Part shown: piece after piece, positions 44,143 through 53,880 of the stretch
How the letters are laid out: every line of letters begins with the position of its first letter
How positions within the stretch are numbered: the first letter of the stretch is position 1
DNA from: an uncultured Ruminococcus sp.
GTDB lineage: Bacteria; Bacillota; Clostridia; Oscillospirales; Acutalibacteraceae
Assembly: GCA_902785365.1 (NCBI GenBank)
Contig: CACZYC010000006.1
Span: forward strand, 1 to 64,000
Reading direction: 5' to 3'
DNA: 64,000 nucleotides
Position numbers and translations under genes: made by a program
The notes under the pieces: generated by a model
What the model was told of the DNA's origin: nothing
What the model saw: only the letters and a program-made list of their open reading frames with translations
Databases searched by the model: none

Positions 44143-45931
44143 CGGTAAAAAATCCGCGCTGATACTTTCTGCTGTAGGAGTTGTACCTTTGATATGGCTT
44201 GCCCTAAAGGTCGCGCCGTTCATTAGCGGAGGCTTGGAAGGTTTAATGAAAGGAATGCCGAAAATCTTTGAACAGCCTTTTAATATTCAGATATGCGGGG
44301 ACAGTTTCAGAACTGTCCTCGTTTTACTTCTGTGTTATGGCTTTAGTATTGCTATTTACTTTTCCACACTCCGCAACTACCGCAAGGGCGAAGAACACGG
44401 CTCGGCTAAATGGGGCTCGGCATCAAAGGTAAACCGTAAATACAAACAACGTCCCGCCTCTGACAATAAGCTGCTGACGCAGAATGTTTGTATAGGGCTG
44501 AACACAAAGAAACACCGCCGTAATCTCAACACTATTGTTGTTGGCGGCTCAGGCGCGGGTAAAACACGCTTTTACTGTAAGCCAAATCTTATGCAGGCGA
44601 ATACGTCCTTTGTCGTTCTCGATCCGAAGGGCGAAATGCTCAGAGATACGGGTAATCTTCTGTTATCCAAAGGCTATGAGCTAAAGGTGCTTGACCTTCT
44701 GCATATGGAAAAAAGTCATTGTTACAATCCTTTCGTATATATCCGTAACGATGACGAAGCTCAGAAGCTCGTTACCAATCTGTTTAAAGCTACCACGCCG
44801 AAGGACGCTCAGAGCAATGATCCCTTTTGGGAGGATACGGCAAAAATGCTTTTAATGGCATTGGTGCTTTACCTCTATCACGAAGCACCTGTTGAGGAAC
44901 AGAATTTTTCTATGATAATGGAAATGCTCCGAGCCGCTAACATAGAGGGTGATGACGTAAGCATACCGTCGGCTCTCGATATTCTTTTTGACCAACTTCG
45001 TTACGACGAGCCGAACCATATAGCCGTGCGCTATTACGATATGTACCACAAGGGAGCCGCTAAAACCTTGCAGTCAATTCAGATTACGCTCGCTTCACAC
45101 CTTGACAAATTCCTGCTTGACAGCGTATCGGCTCTTACTAATACGGACGAGCTTGAGCTGAACCTACTCGGCGAACGCAAGACAGCGTTATTCGCTATCA
45201 TCCCGGATACAGACACGAGCTTTAATTTCCTTGTATCAATGCTATACACTCAGCTTTTCCAACAGCTGCTCGGTACGGCTGACGATGTTTACAAGGGTGA
45301 GCTGCCCGTACCCGTTCATTTCCTTATGGATGAATTTGCCAACGTATCCTTACCCGACGATTTTGAGAATAAGTTAGCGACTATGCGTTCCCGCGGAGTA
45401 TTCGTCAGTATAATTCTGCAAAACTTGGCACAGATTAAAGCCTTGTTTGAAAAGCAATGGGAAAGTATAAAGGGTAACTGCGACCAATTCGTTTATCTCG
45501 GCGGTAACGAACAGAGTACGCACGAGGCGGTTTCAAAGGAGCTTGGAAAGGCTACCATTGACCTTAATACCTACGGCAAAAGCACAGGCAGAAACGGTAA
45601 CTATTCAACAAACTATCAGCTTTCGGGCAGAGAGCTTATGTTTCCCGATGAGGTACGGCTACTTGATAATCAGTACGCTATCCTCTTTATCCGAGGCGAG
45701 CGTCCGATTATGGATTTAAAGTACGATATTATGAAGCATCCTAACGTAGCTCTTTCAGCCGACGGCAAGGGAGAAATCTACGAACACGGCAGTATCCGTG
45801 ACGACGTAGCCTCTGTCGTTTACCGCTTTATAAGTGAGGACGAAAAGAAAAAGGATGATGTTGAATATCCCGAAACCACCTACGAGCTAATGTCGGAGGA
45901 AGATTTACAAACTATTTTTGAACTTAATTAA
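44126..45931 (+). CDS. VirD4/TraG-type coupling protein (T4CP)
   Basis: 601 residues. It links the relaxosome to the secretion channel. Two N-terminal membrane spans (about 10-30 and 60-82) precede the ATPase. Walker A is VGGSGAGKT near residue 142; the region FVVLDPKGEML near 165-175 and Walker B-like FLMDEFANV near 405 follow. A QNLAQIKALF motif near 430 is typical of T4CPs. A terminator-like hairpin lies inside its coding sequence at 44297-44319. Confidence 0.92.
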   Translation: MTQQDSGKKSALILSAVGVVPLIWLALKVAPFISGGLEGLMKGMPKIFEQPFNIQICGDSFRTVLVLLLCYGFSIAIYFSTLRNYRKGEEHGSAKWGSASKVNRKYKQRPASDNKLLTQNVCIGLNTKKHRRNLNTIVVGGSGAGKTRFYCKPNLMQANTSFVVLDPKGEMLRDTGNLLLSKGYELKVLDLLHMEKSHCYNPFVYIRNDDEAQKLVTNLFKATTPKDAQSNDPFWEDTAKMLLMALVLYLYHEAPVEEQNFSMIMEMLRAANIEGDDVSIPSALDILFDQLRYDEPNHIAVRYYDMYHKGAAKTLQSIQITLASHLDKFLLDSVSALTNTDELELNLLGERKTALFAIIPDTDTSFNFLVSMLYTQLFQQLLGTADDVYKGELPVPVHFLMDEFANVSLPDDFENKLATMRSRGVFVSIILQNLAQIKALFEKQWESIKGNCDQFVYLGGNEQSTHEAVSKELGKATIDLNTYGKSTGRNGNYSTNYQLSGRELMFPDEVRLLDNQYAILFIRGERPIMDLKYDIMKHPNVALSADGKGEIYEHGSIRDDVASVVYRFISEDEKKKDDVEYPETTYELMSEEDLQTIFELN

Positions 45932-45944
45932 GGAGAGATTTATT

Positions 45945-46298
45945 ATGATATTTAATAACAAAAACAATAAGCGCCTTCCTGTTAATAGAAAGGCTAAAAA
46001 GGCGTTCAGTATTTACTGCTCGATCATCATAGCGGTTATACTTACCGCCTGTTTATCGGTTACGGCATTTGCCGCGGGAAACAATCAGGCGTTAACTGCC
46101 GTAAACAATTTATCCACATTTATTTTCGGACTTATCAGAGCAATCGGACTTATTCTTTTAGGCTTTGGTATTGTTCAGGTCGGTCTGTCATTAAAGAGCC
46201 ATGATCCGTCGCAGAGAGCCAACGGCTTTCTTACCGTCGCGGGCGGCGTAGTAATCACCTTCGCTAAAGAAATCTTAAACCTTGTCACAGGCTCTTAA
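45945..46298 (+). CDS. VirB2-like small membrane subunit
   Basis: 117 residues from ATG 45945, with AAGGAGAG upstream; the in-frame ATG at 45918 is inside the T4CP end. A signal-like segment ends near FAAG (about residue 45), then two hydrophobic spans separated by a short polar turn (SHDPSQRANG). This is the layout of conjugative pilin-like proteins. It could form the channel lining. Confidence 0.7.
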   Translation: MIFNNKNNKRLPVNRKAKKAFSIYCSIIIAVILTACLSVTAFAAGNNQALTAVNNLSTFIFGLIRAIGLILLGFGIVQVGLSLKSHDPSQRANGFLTVAGGVVITFAKEILNLVTGS

Positions 46299-46355
46299 AC
46301 TTTACGGGGAGCGTAGCTTTTGCATACGCTCCCTAATCTTGAAAGGAGGAAACCT

Positions 46356-47192
46356 ATGTCAGACAATTGGGTAGTACAAAATCTGCAAAATGCCCTCGAC
46401 ACTTGGAACGATGTTCTGACAACGATATGGAGCTTGCTCACTACCTCGCCTAAAAACTTCAAGGGCGGAGGAATATGGAAAGCGATAGTAAACATAAACG
46501 ACGGCTTGCAGGCTGTCGGGCTTGCTTTACTCGTACTGTTTTTCTTGGCGGGTATGGTAAAGACCTGCGGCAGCTTTGCGGAGATAAAGAAACCCGAACA
46601 CGCTGTAAAGCTGTTTGTTCGGTTTATTCTCGCTAAAGCTGTCATTACAAACGGTATGGAGCTTATGACTACATTGTTTTCTATTATTCAGGGAGCAATC
46701 AGTACAATAATCAATTCATCAGGTTTAGGTACAGCCGACCAGACTGTTTTACCTAAATCGCTGATAAAGACAATTGAGGACTGCAATTTTTTTGAGAGCA
46801 TACCACTATGGGCAGTTACGCTTATAGGCGGTCTGTTTGTAACGGTATTGTCCTTGATTATGATAATGACCGTTTACGGACGATTCTTTAAGCTCTATAT
46901 GTACACAGCTATAGCGCCGATACCGTTATCGACCTTCGCGGGCGAGCCTACGCAGCACGTCGGAAAGAGCTTTATTAAAAGCTACTGCGCCGTTTGCCTT
47001 GAAGGTGCGATTATTGTACTTGCTTGCGTTATCTTCTCGCTGTTCGCGGGCTCACCTCCGCAGGTGAATACAGACGCGGCGGCAGTAACTCAGGTATGGG
47101 CATATATCGGAGAACTTATCTTTAATATGCTTGTATTAGTCGGCACAATAAAGATGTCGGAACGTATCGTCAGAGAAATGATGGGACTTTAA
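46356..47192 (+). CDS. VirB6/TrbL-like channel protein
   Basis: 278 residues from ATG 46356, preceded by AGGAGGAAACCT. Five or six membrane spans are visible, with a polar N-terminus (NWVVQNLQNALDTWN). The family is common in Tn1549-like elements (CD1112 type). It is probably the inner-membrane part of the translocation channel. Confidence 0.8.
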   Translation: MSDNWVVQNLQNALDTWNDVLTTIWSLLTTSPKNFKGGGIWKAIVNINDGLQAVGLALLVLFFLAGMVKTCGSFAEIKKPEHAVKLFVRFILAKAVITNGMELMTTLFSIIQGAISTIINSSGLGTADQTVLPKSLIKTIEDCNFFESIPLWAVTLIGGLFVTVLSLIMIMTVYGRFFKLYMYTAIAPIPLSTFAGEPTQHVGKSFIKSYCAVCLEGAIIVLACVIFSLFAGSPPQVNTDAAAVTQVWAYIGELIFNMLVLVGTIKMSERIVREMMGL

Positions 47193-47207
47193 AGAAAGGA
47201 TGATTAT

Positions 47208-47567
47208 ATGGAAGTAAAAATAAATAAAGAAATACGGGAATACTCCGAAGCGGTATTTTTCGGACTTACCCTGCGGCAATGTATATTTTCAGCACTTGCC
47301 GTTGGAGTTGCCGTCGGAGTGTTCTTTTTGCTAAAGCCTGTTTTGGGTACAGAGGTCGTATCTTGGCTTTGCATTATCTGCGCCGTTCCTTTTGCGGCTC
47401 TTGGCTTTATCAAATATAACGGTATGACTTTGGAAAAGTTTATCGTAGCCTTTGTCAAATCCGAAATACTTACTCCTAAAAAGTTAGTCTACAAGGCTGA
47501 CAATACCTACTATAATCTGATGAAGCCTGAAATTGATAAAAAGATAAAGGAGGAATACAAAAGATGA
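47208..47567 (+). CDS. PrgI-family conjugation protein
   Basis: 119 residues. Two hydrophobic segments (ALAVGVAVGVFFLL and SWLCIICAVPFAALGF) follow an N-terminal VFFGLTLRQCIFS, the PrgI/VirB3-like signature. The position just before VirB4 supports a VirB3-like role. Its stop overlaps the VirB4 start (ATGA). Confidence 0.85.
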   Translation: MEVKINKEIREYSEAVFFGLTLRQCIFSALAVGVAVGVFFLLKPVLGTEVVSWLCIICAVPFAALGFIKYNGMTLEKFIVAFVKSEILTPKKLVYKADNTYYNLMKPEIDKKIKEEYKR

Positions 47568-49885
47568 AAACTCTGCGGGAGCTTTTCAAAAGAGATAAAG
47601 AGAGATTCAAAATCCCGAAATGCGCGCAGGACGTTATTCCTGTTCATACCGTCTATGACGACGGTGTATTCAAGGTCGGTAAGGATATGTACTCAAAATC
47701 ATTCAGCTTTACCGATATTAACTATGCCGTAGCGGATGATGAAGAAAGAAGGACTATGTTCCTCTCATATTCAAGTATTCTCAACTCCTTTGACAGCGCG
47801 GCTACAACAAAGATAACCGTCAACAACAGACGTATCAACCGCGATGACGTTGAAAAGCGTATACTTATTCCTCTGCGTAACGACTATCACGATATTTACC
47901 GCGTGGAGTACAACGATATGATTACGGACAAAATAACGGGCAGTAATTCTATGATTCAGGATAAGTACGTCACTATTACTATCTGTAAAAACAATATCAA
48001 AGAAGCCCGTAAATATTTTGCCCGCGTCGGAGCGGAACTTTCCGCTAAATTTGCGAAGCTCGGCAGTAAATTCGTAGAGCTTGACGCGTCTGAGCGACTT
48101 CGTATCGCTCATGACTTCTTTAACGCGGGACACGAAAGCGACTTCCACTTTGACATTAAATCCTCACGCAAGAAAGGTCACAGCTTTAAGGACAGCATTT
48201 GTCCCGATTCCTTTGAGTTTGAGAGCGATTATTTCAAAATCGGAGAACGCTACGGCAGAGTTTTATTCCTGCGTGAATACGCTAACTACGTCAAGGACGA
48301 TATGGTCGCAAAGCTCACAGAGCTTAACAGCAATCTTATGATGTCTATTGACGTTATTCCCGTACCTACAGATGAAGCTGTCAGAGAAGCCGAGAACAGA
48401 TTACTCGGCGTTGAAACAAATATAACGAATTGGCAAAGACGTCAGAATACAAACAACAACTACTCTGCGGAAGTACCCTACGAAATGGAACAGCAGCGTA
48501 AGGAAATGCGTGAAATGCTCGATGATCTGACAGAACGCGACCAAAGAATGATGTTTGCGGTTATTACTCTTGTACATACGGCTGATACAAAGGAACAGCT
48601 CGACAGCGATACGGAAGCTATCCTTACAACAGCACGCGCGAGCATGTGTCAGTTTGCTACTCTGCGTTATCAGCAGATGGACGGCTTAAAAACCGCTATG
48701 CCTTTCGGCGTTAGAAAGATTGATAGCCTGCGTACTCTTATTTCCGAATCCTTATCTGTCTTTATTCCGTTCAGAGTACAGGACGTATTCCACGACAACG
48801 GACAGTATTTCGGAGTTAATGTTATATCCAAAAACCTTATTCTCGCTAACAGGCGTGAGCTTCTCAACGGTAACGAAGTTGTACTCGGTGTATCCGGCGG
48901 CGGTAAATCCTTTACGGCTAAGTTTGATATTTTCTTTCAGTTTCTGTCCTCGGACGCTGATATTCTTATCATTGATCCTGAACGAGAGTACGGCCCGCTG
49001 ACGCGAGCGCTCGGCGGAGAGGTTATCAACATTTCCGCAAACTCTCAAAATCACATTAACGCTATGGATATTAACAAGGAATACGGCGAGGGTGCTGATC
49101 CTGTTATCGAGAAAGCCGACTTTATTATGTCGCTGTGCGAACAGTTTACCGAGCTTAACGCCACCACACGCTCCCTTATTGACCGTTGCGTTAAGATTGT
49201 GTACAGAGATTATCAGCAGAGAGGATACACAGGAACAGTACCAACACTCAGCGATTTGCGGGCAGAGCTGCTTCGTCAGCCTGAACCCGAAGCAAGAGAT
49301 ATTGCCCTTGCTATTGAGCTGTTCTCCAACGGCTCCTTTGACACCTTCGCAAAGCAGACAAATGTTGACACAGATAACCGTCTTGTATGCTACGATATAC
49401 TTGACCTCGGCACTCAACTTACGAGAATCGGTATGCTTGTTGTTCTTGATAACATTCTCAACAGAATTACCCGCAACAGAGCAAAAGGACGCACCACCTA
49501 CATCTTTATTGATGAGATTTATCTTATGTTCCTGCACGAATATTCCGCGGAGTTTCTCTACAAGCTGTGGAAGCGCGTCCGTAAGTACGGAGCTTTTGCT
49601 ATCGGTATCACACAGAACGTAGGCGATTTGTTACAGAGCCATACCGCCCGTACTATGATCGCGAACTCTGAATTTGTAATTATGCTCAATCAGGCTAAAG
49701 AAGATCGCGACCAACTCGCTCAACTTCTTAACATTTCAAATGAGCAGATACAATACGTTACCGACGTTCCTGCGGGACAAGGCTTAATGAAAATCGGCAG
49801 CTCGCTTGTTCCGTTCATAAACAAATTCCCGACCAATACAAAGATGTACAAGCTTATGTCCACGAAACCGGGTGAAAGTCAATGA
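47564..49885 (+). CDS. VirB4/TraE-type ATPase
   Basis: 773 residues, the main energising ATPase of the type IV machine. Walker A is GVSGGGKSFT near 445, Walker B-like ILIIDPEREYG near 467, and the later FIDEIYLMF near 648. The N-terminal 400 residues form the VirB4 domain. GVRKIDSLRTLISESLSVFIPF precedes the ATPase core. Confidence 0.93.
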   Translation: MKTLRELFKRDKERFKIPKCAQDVIPVHTVYDDGVFKVGKDMYSKSFSFTDINYAVADDEERRTMFLSYSSILNSFDSAATTKITVNNRRINRDDVEKRILIPLRNDYHDIYRVEYNDMITDKITGSNSMIQDKYVTITICKNNIKEARKYFARVGAELSAKFAKLGSKFVELDASERLRIAHDFFNAGHESDFHFDIKSSRKKGHSFKDSICPDSFEFESDYFKIGERYGRVLFLREYANYVKDDMVAKLTELNSNLMMSIDVIPVPTDEAVREAENRLLGVETNITNWQRRQNTNNNYSAEVPYEMEQQRKEMREMLDDLTERDQRMMFAVITLVHTADTKEQLDSDTEAILTTARASMCQFATLRYQQMDGLKTAMPFGVRKIDSLRTLISESLSVFIPFRVQDVFHDNGQYFGVNVISKNLILANRRELLNGNEVVLGVSGGGKSFTAKFDIFFQFLSSDADILIIDPEREYGPLTRALGGEVINISANSQNHINAMDINKEYGEGADPVIEKADFIMSLCEQFTELNATTRSLIDRCVKIVYRDYQQRGYTGTVPTLSDLRAELLRQPEPEARDIALAIELFSNGSFDTFAKQTNVDTDNRLVCYDILDLGTQLTRIGMLVVLDNILNRITRNRAKGRTTYIFIDEIYLMFLHEYSAEFLYKLWKRVRKYGAFAIGITQNVGDLLQSHTARTMIANSEFVIMLNQAKEDRDQLAQLLNISNEQIQYVTDVPAGQGLMKIGSSLVPFINKFPTNTKMYKLMSTKPGESQ

Positions 49886-49915
49886 AAAGTTTTTCGGGTT
49901 ATAATCGCAAAACTA

Positions 49916-49944
49916 TTGATATTTATATAATTTTGCGATATACT
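49916..49944 (+). promoter_or_regulatory. Promoter of the DUF4143-type ATPase
   Basis: TTGATA at 49916-49921 and TATACT at 49939-49944, 17 bp apart, inside the transfer operon. Confidence 0.75.
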
Positions 49945-49967
49945 ATATACATATGGAGGTGTTTGAT

Positions 49968-51179
49968 GTGATTAACAGACCAAAATATGTAGATAAGATA
50001 ATGGCATATGTTGACTTGCCCTTTGTAAAAATACTCACGGGAGTTCGTCGCTGCGGTAAATCCACAATACTGAAAATGATAATCGAGAAGCTGAAAACCG
50101 AGAGAAATATTCCGGAAGAGAGAATATTAAGCTATCGCTTTGATTCCATGCTTTATGAGGATATGACGGCTAAAGATATGTACAAGGATATATCAGGCAA
50201 GCTTTCCTCTGATTCAAAGACATATATTTTTCTTGACGAAGTTCAGGAGATTGACGGTTGGGAGCGTGTAGTTAATTCCCTTGCTTCTGATTATGATGTT
50301 GATATTTTTGTTACGGGTTCAAATTCACGAATGATGTCATCGGAAATCTCTACCTATCTAACTGGAAGATATGTCAGCTTCAGGATTTATACTCTGTCAT
50401 TTGAGGAATACTTGGATTTCACCTCAAGCTATCGTAAATTGGAGAATCCTAAAACAGAGCTTCAAAGATATATAAGGCTTGGCGGTTTTCCCGCTACTCA
50501 TACACAGTATATTCCTGATGACGAAATATATACAATTGTTAAGGACATTTACAATTCAACTATCTTTTCCGATATTGTCAAACGCAATCAGGTAAGAAAG
50601 GTTGATCAGCTTGAGCGTATTGTTAAGTTTACTTTCAACAACGTAGGCAACAGCTTTTCCGCAAAGTCTATTTCAGATTATCTGAAAGCCGAAAAAAGAA
50701 AGATTGACAACGAAACGGTTTACAGCTATCTTGAAAAGCTCGAAAAAGCGTATATTCTACATCGCTGCTCGCGTTTTGATATTCAGGGCAAAGAGCTTTT
50801 AAAAACACAGGAAAAGTTTTATCTCGCCGATACTGCTTTTAGATACAGCGTATTAGGATATAACTCCGATACTGTCGCTTCAAGCCTTGAAAATGTTGTG
50901 TATCTTGAATTGTGTCGCAGAGGTTATACAGTAAATGTTGGAAAACTCGGAACGGGTGAAATCGACTTTATAGCTACACGACAAAACGAGAAAATCTATG
51001 TTCAGGTTACACAGGAGATAAACTCCGATAAAACCGAAAAACGCGAATATGAGCGCTTGCTTGAAATACGCGACAATTATCCAAAGTATGTACTTACGGC
51101 AAATGATTTTGCGGGAGGAAACTACGAGGGTATAAAAACTATGCACATCGCAGACTTTTTATTAAACAATGATTTATAA
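49968..51179 (+). CDS. AAA ATPase with DUF4143-type C-terminus
   Basis: 403 residues from GTG 49968, 6 nt after GGAGGTG; the ATG at 49953 overlaps that site. Walker A is GVRRCGKST near residue 25, Walker B FLDEVQEI near 88, then a sensor TGSNS near 113. The C-terminal DUF4143 domain ends with GEIDFIA and IYVQVTQE, a PD-(D/E)XK-like acidic core in which the usual Lys is replaced. Function is unknown for the family. It has its own promoter, so it looks like a later cargo gene between VirB4 and sortase. Confidence 0.8.
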   Translation: MINRPKYVDKIMAYVDLPFVKILTGVRRCGKSTILKMIIEKLKTERNIPEERILSYRFDSMLYEDMTAKDMYKDISGKLSSDSKTYIFLDEVQEIDGWERVVNSLASDYDVDIFVTGSNSRMMSSEISTYLTGRYVSFRIYTLSFEEYLDFTSSYRKLENPKTELQRYIRLGGFPATHTQYIPDDEIYTIVKDIYNSTIFSDIVKRNQVRKVDQLERIVKFTFNNVGNSFSAKSISDYLKAEKRKIDNETVYSYLEKLEKAYILHRCSRFDIQGKELLKTQEKFYLADTAFRYSVLGYNSDTVASSLENVVYLELCRRGYTVNVGKLGTGEIDFIATRQNEKIYVQVTQEINSDKTEKREYERLLEIRDNYPKYVLTANDFAGGNYEGIKTMHIADFLLNNDL

Positions 51180-51184
51180 GAATT

Positions 51185-51214
51185 TGGGACAACTATCAAT
51201 TGGTAGCTGTCCCA
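51185..51214 (+). terminator. Hairpin after the ATPase gene
   Basis: TGGGACA/TGTCCCA outer stem with inner CTATC/GGTAG pairing; the T tract is weak (ATTGTATTTG). Confidence 0.5.
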
Positions 51215-51233
51215 TTGTATTTGAAAGGAAAAT

Positions 51234-52034
51234 ATGAAACGAATAATATTTATCATAATTGCTATGGTACTTGTCGCGCTTATTGCGACAAGTGCCTATT
51301 TTGTATTATCACATCACTTTGAAGCTAAGAGAGCGACTGACTTGTATAAGAAGATAGCTGATATAGCTGAAAACACAACAGAACCTACGGATAACAAATC
51401 TCCTGACAATAACAACGGCAACAGGAATTCAAGACTGATAAATCCTAAAATACTAAGTGTTTCAGGATATACAAAGCTGAAAATCAAAAACAGCGATATG
51501 GTCGGTTGGATAAAAATTGACGGTACACGCATTAACTATCCCGTAATGCACACGCCGAGCAAGCCCGACTTTTACCTTTACCGTGCTTTTGACAAAAGCT
51601 ATTCCATATACGGCTGTCCGTATTTGCAGGATAACTGCGATTTAAACCGTCCTTCCGATAACTTCATAATCTACGGTCATCATATGAACGACGGTTATAT
51701 GTTCTCCGACCTTGTAAAATACACGAGTAAGAGTTTTTACAACAGCCACAAGATTATTCATTTTAACACCATAACCCAAAAGCACGATTACGAGGTTATT
51801 GCCGCTTTCTCTACCTCGGTAGACGAAGGTAAAGGCTTTCGGTATTTTGATTTTGTCAACGCTTACGGTTCGGAGGACTATGACAGCTATATAAAAAGCG
51901 TTAAAAAGCTATCTTATTATGACACAGGCAAAAGCGCAGAGTTCGGCGACAAGCTGATAACTCTATCCACCTGTGAATACACTCACAGCAACGGCAGAAT
52001 GGTTGTCGTGGCTAAGCAACTCACAAGGAGGTAG
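51234..52034 (+). CDS. srtB: Class B sortase
   Basis: 266 residues. An N-terminal membrane anchor (4-25) is followed by a Ser/Asn-rich linker. Catalytic residues are visible: His in IYGHHM near 142, Cys in TLSTCEY near 245 and Arg in NGRMVVVAK near 255. YLQDNCD near 128 is typical of class B. It would attach the TPKTG-bearing adhesin or other element-encoded proteins to the cell wall or to each other. GAAAGGAAAAT precedes the ATG. Confidence 0.9.
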   Translation: MKRIIFIIIAMVLVALIATSAYFVLSHHFEAKRATDLYKKIADIAENTTEPTDNKSPDNNNGNRNSRLINPKILSVSGYTKLKIKNSDMVGWIKIDGTRINYPVMHTPSKPDFYLYRAFDKSYSIYGCPYLQDNCDLNRPSDNFIIYGHHMNDGYMFSDLVKYTSKSFYNSHKIIHFNTITQKHDYEVIAAFSTSVDEGKGFRYFDFVNAYGSEDYDSYIKSVKKLSYYDTGKSAEFGDKLITLSTCEYTHSNGRMVVVAKQLTRR

Positions 52035-52037
52035 CTT

Positions 52038-53804
52038 ATGCCCGATATTAAAACAAGAGAGAAAGCCGCAGGCACTATAAAGACTCTTGACCGAGCCAAA
52101 GCAGGAACAAGGCGTATTAAGAACGCTACCGTTCATTCAAAGGAAACCGCCGAAAAATCTGTTGATACTCCCGAAAACTCCCCTGAAGAATACGCTACCG
52201 ATAAAGTATCTCAAAAGACAAAAAGCGCGGCTGATACAGCTGTCAGACAGTTTGACAAACAAGGCAGAAAGAGCATTGACCGTACACGACATAATGTTCA
52301 GAAAGCAAAGGACAATTTCGGCAAGGCTAAAGATAATATTCAAAAATCAAAGGAAAATCTCGGCAAAGCCAAAGACGGTGTAAAAAAGCTCAAGCGTGAA
52401 CGCGCGGCTCAAAATATCCGTACTAAAGCTCAAAATACCAAGAACAGCATACGGACAGCTCAAAAGACCTCACAACCCATTAAACAGTCGGCTAAATCGG
52501 CAGGAAAACAAACAATAAAGACCGCACAGCGAAGTACGGTCAAAACAGCTAAAAGCGGTATCAAAACAGCCGAGCGCGGAACAAAAATTACAATCAAAAC
52601 CTCAAAACAAGCGGCAAAAGCCGCAAAGGAAAGCGCAAAAGCTTCCGCTAAAGCCGCCAAGAAAACAGCGCAAGCGGCGAAGGCTGCCGCGAAAGCGTCG
52701 GCACAGGCCGCTAAAGCTGTAGCCGCCGCTGTTAAAGCGATTATCGCAGGTATAAAAGCTCTGATCGCCGCTATCGCCGCAGGAGGTTGGGTTGCGGTAG
52801 TAATCATTATCGTTATTGTTTTAATCGCCGCAATATTAGCGTCGGTTTTCGGTATCTTCTTTTCGGGTGAGGATTCAGGAACGGGAATGACTATGCAGAC
52901 CGCCGTTTCTGAAATAAATTCCGACTATGAAGCAAAAATCAAGAAGATTAAGGACGATAACAAGCACGATGAGCTTGAAATGAAAGGAAGCCGAGCCGTA
53001 TGGAAAGAAGTGCTTGCCGTTTACGCCGTCAAGGTTAATCTTAACGGCGATGAATCTATGGAAGTATGCACAATGGACGAAAACAAGAAAGGTATACTCA
53101 AAGATATTTTTTGGGATATGAACTCAATATCGCACGAAATCAAAACAAAGACCGTTACCGTCAGAGAGGAAAAGGACGACGGACACGGAAATATCGTAGT
53201 AAAGAAAAAGAAGAAGAAAAAGAAAATTCTATACATAACCGTTACCCACAAGAGTACGTCTGAAATGGCTGATAAGTACAAATTCACAGACGAGCAGCGT
53301 AAATACCTCAAGGAGCTACTAAGCGATAAATACAGCTCTATGTGGTCGGCTGTGCTTTACGGTATTTCTTATTCTTCTGATGACGGAATTGTCGCCGTAG
53401 CGTTGGAACAGGTCGGAAACGTAGGCGGACAGCCTTACTGGTCGTGGTACGGCTTTTCCTCGCGTGTAGATTGGTGCGCCTGCTTTGTTTCGTGGTGTGC
53501 TAACGAATGCGGATATATTCAGGACGGCATTATACCGAAATACGCCCTGTGCAGTGACGGCTCTAATTGGTTTAAGGAGCGCGGTCAATGGCTCAAAGGC
53601 GGCGAAACCCCATCGGCGGGTATGATAATCTTCTTTGACTATCCCGACGACGGTTTAGACGGCTCACCCGACCATACGGCTATTGTTGAGAAAGTTAAGG
53701 ACGGCAGAGTTTATACCGTTGAGGGTAACTACAACGACAAAGTTGCAACGGATGATTATGCAATTTCATACCCGTATATCCTAGGCTACGGAGTGTTGCA
53801 ATAA
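52038..53804 (+). CDS. CHAP-domain cell-wall hydrolase with histone-like Lys/Ala-rich N-terminus
   Basis: 588 residues. Residues 1-245 are extremely rich in Lys and Ala with repeated motifs ([29 protein letters not shown]), like histone H1 tails. A membrane span lies near 250-280 ([21 protein letters not shown]), then a coiled region and a CHAP domain (about 455-588) with catalytic Cys in [10 protein letters not shown] and His in SPDHTAIVE. It should open peptidoglycan for the conjugation channel, like VirB1-type enzymes. The N-terminus would stay inside the cell, where it could bind DNA. Confidence 0.82.
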   Translation: MPDIKTREKAAGTIKTLDRAKAGTRRIKNATVHSKETAEKSVDTPENSPEEYATDKVSQKTKSAADTAVRQFDKQGRKSIDRTRHNVQKAKDNFGKAKDNIQKSKENLGKAKDGVKKLKRERAAQNIRTKAQNTKNSIRTAQKTSQPIKQSAKSAGKQTIKTAQRSTVKTAKSGIKTAERGTKITIKTSKQAAKAAKESAKASAKAAKKTAQAAKAAAKASAQAAKAVAAAVKAIIAGIKALIAAIAAGGWVAVVIIIVIVLIAAILASVFGIFFSGEDSGTGMTMQTAVSEINSDYEAKIKKIKDDNKHDELEMKGSRAVWKEVLAVYAVKVNLNGDESMEVCTMDENKKGILKDIFWDMNSISHEIKTKTVTVREEKDDGHGNIVVKKKKKKKKILYITVTHKSTSEMADKYKFTDEQRKYLKELLSDKYSSMWSAVLYGISYSSDDGIVAVALEQVGNVGGQPYWSWYGFSSRVDWCACFVSWCANECGYIQDGIIPKYALCSDGSNWFKERGQWLKGGETPSAGMIIFFDYPDDGLDGSPDHTAIVEKVKDGRVYTVEGNYNDKVATDDYAISYPYILGYGVLQ

Positions 53805-53833
53805 TATGATTATATACTAATTGAGATGTAAAA

Positions 53834-53875
53834 AATGAAACAGACGCAAAAAAAGTTTAGCGTCTGTTTCATTGG
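53834..53875. terminator. Bidirectional terminator at the end of the transfer operon
   Basis: Perfect 14-bp stem AATGAAACAGACGC/GCGTCTGTTTCATT. It separates the ICE transfer run from the convergent AT-rich genes. Confidence 0.85.
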
Positions 53876-53880
53876 ATTTA

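Noticed and set aside
48752-49537. 261-codon minus-strand frame opposite the VirB4 gene
   Set aside because: Antisense shadow of a well-supported ATPase; no recognisable protein.
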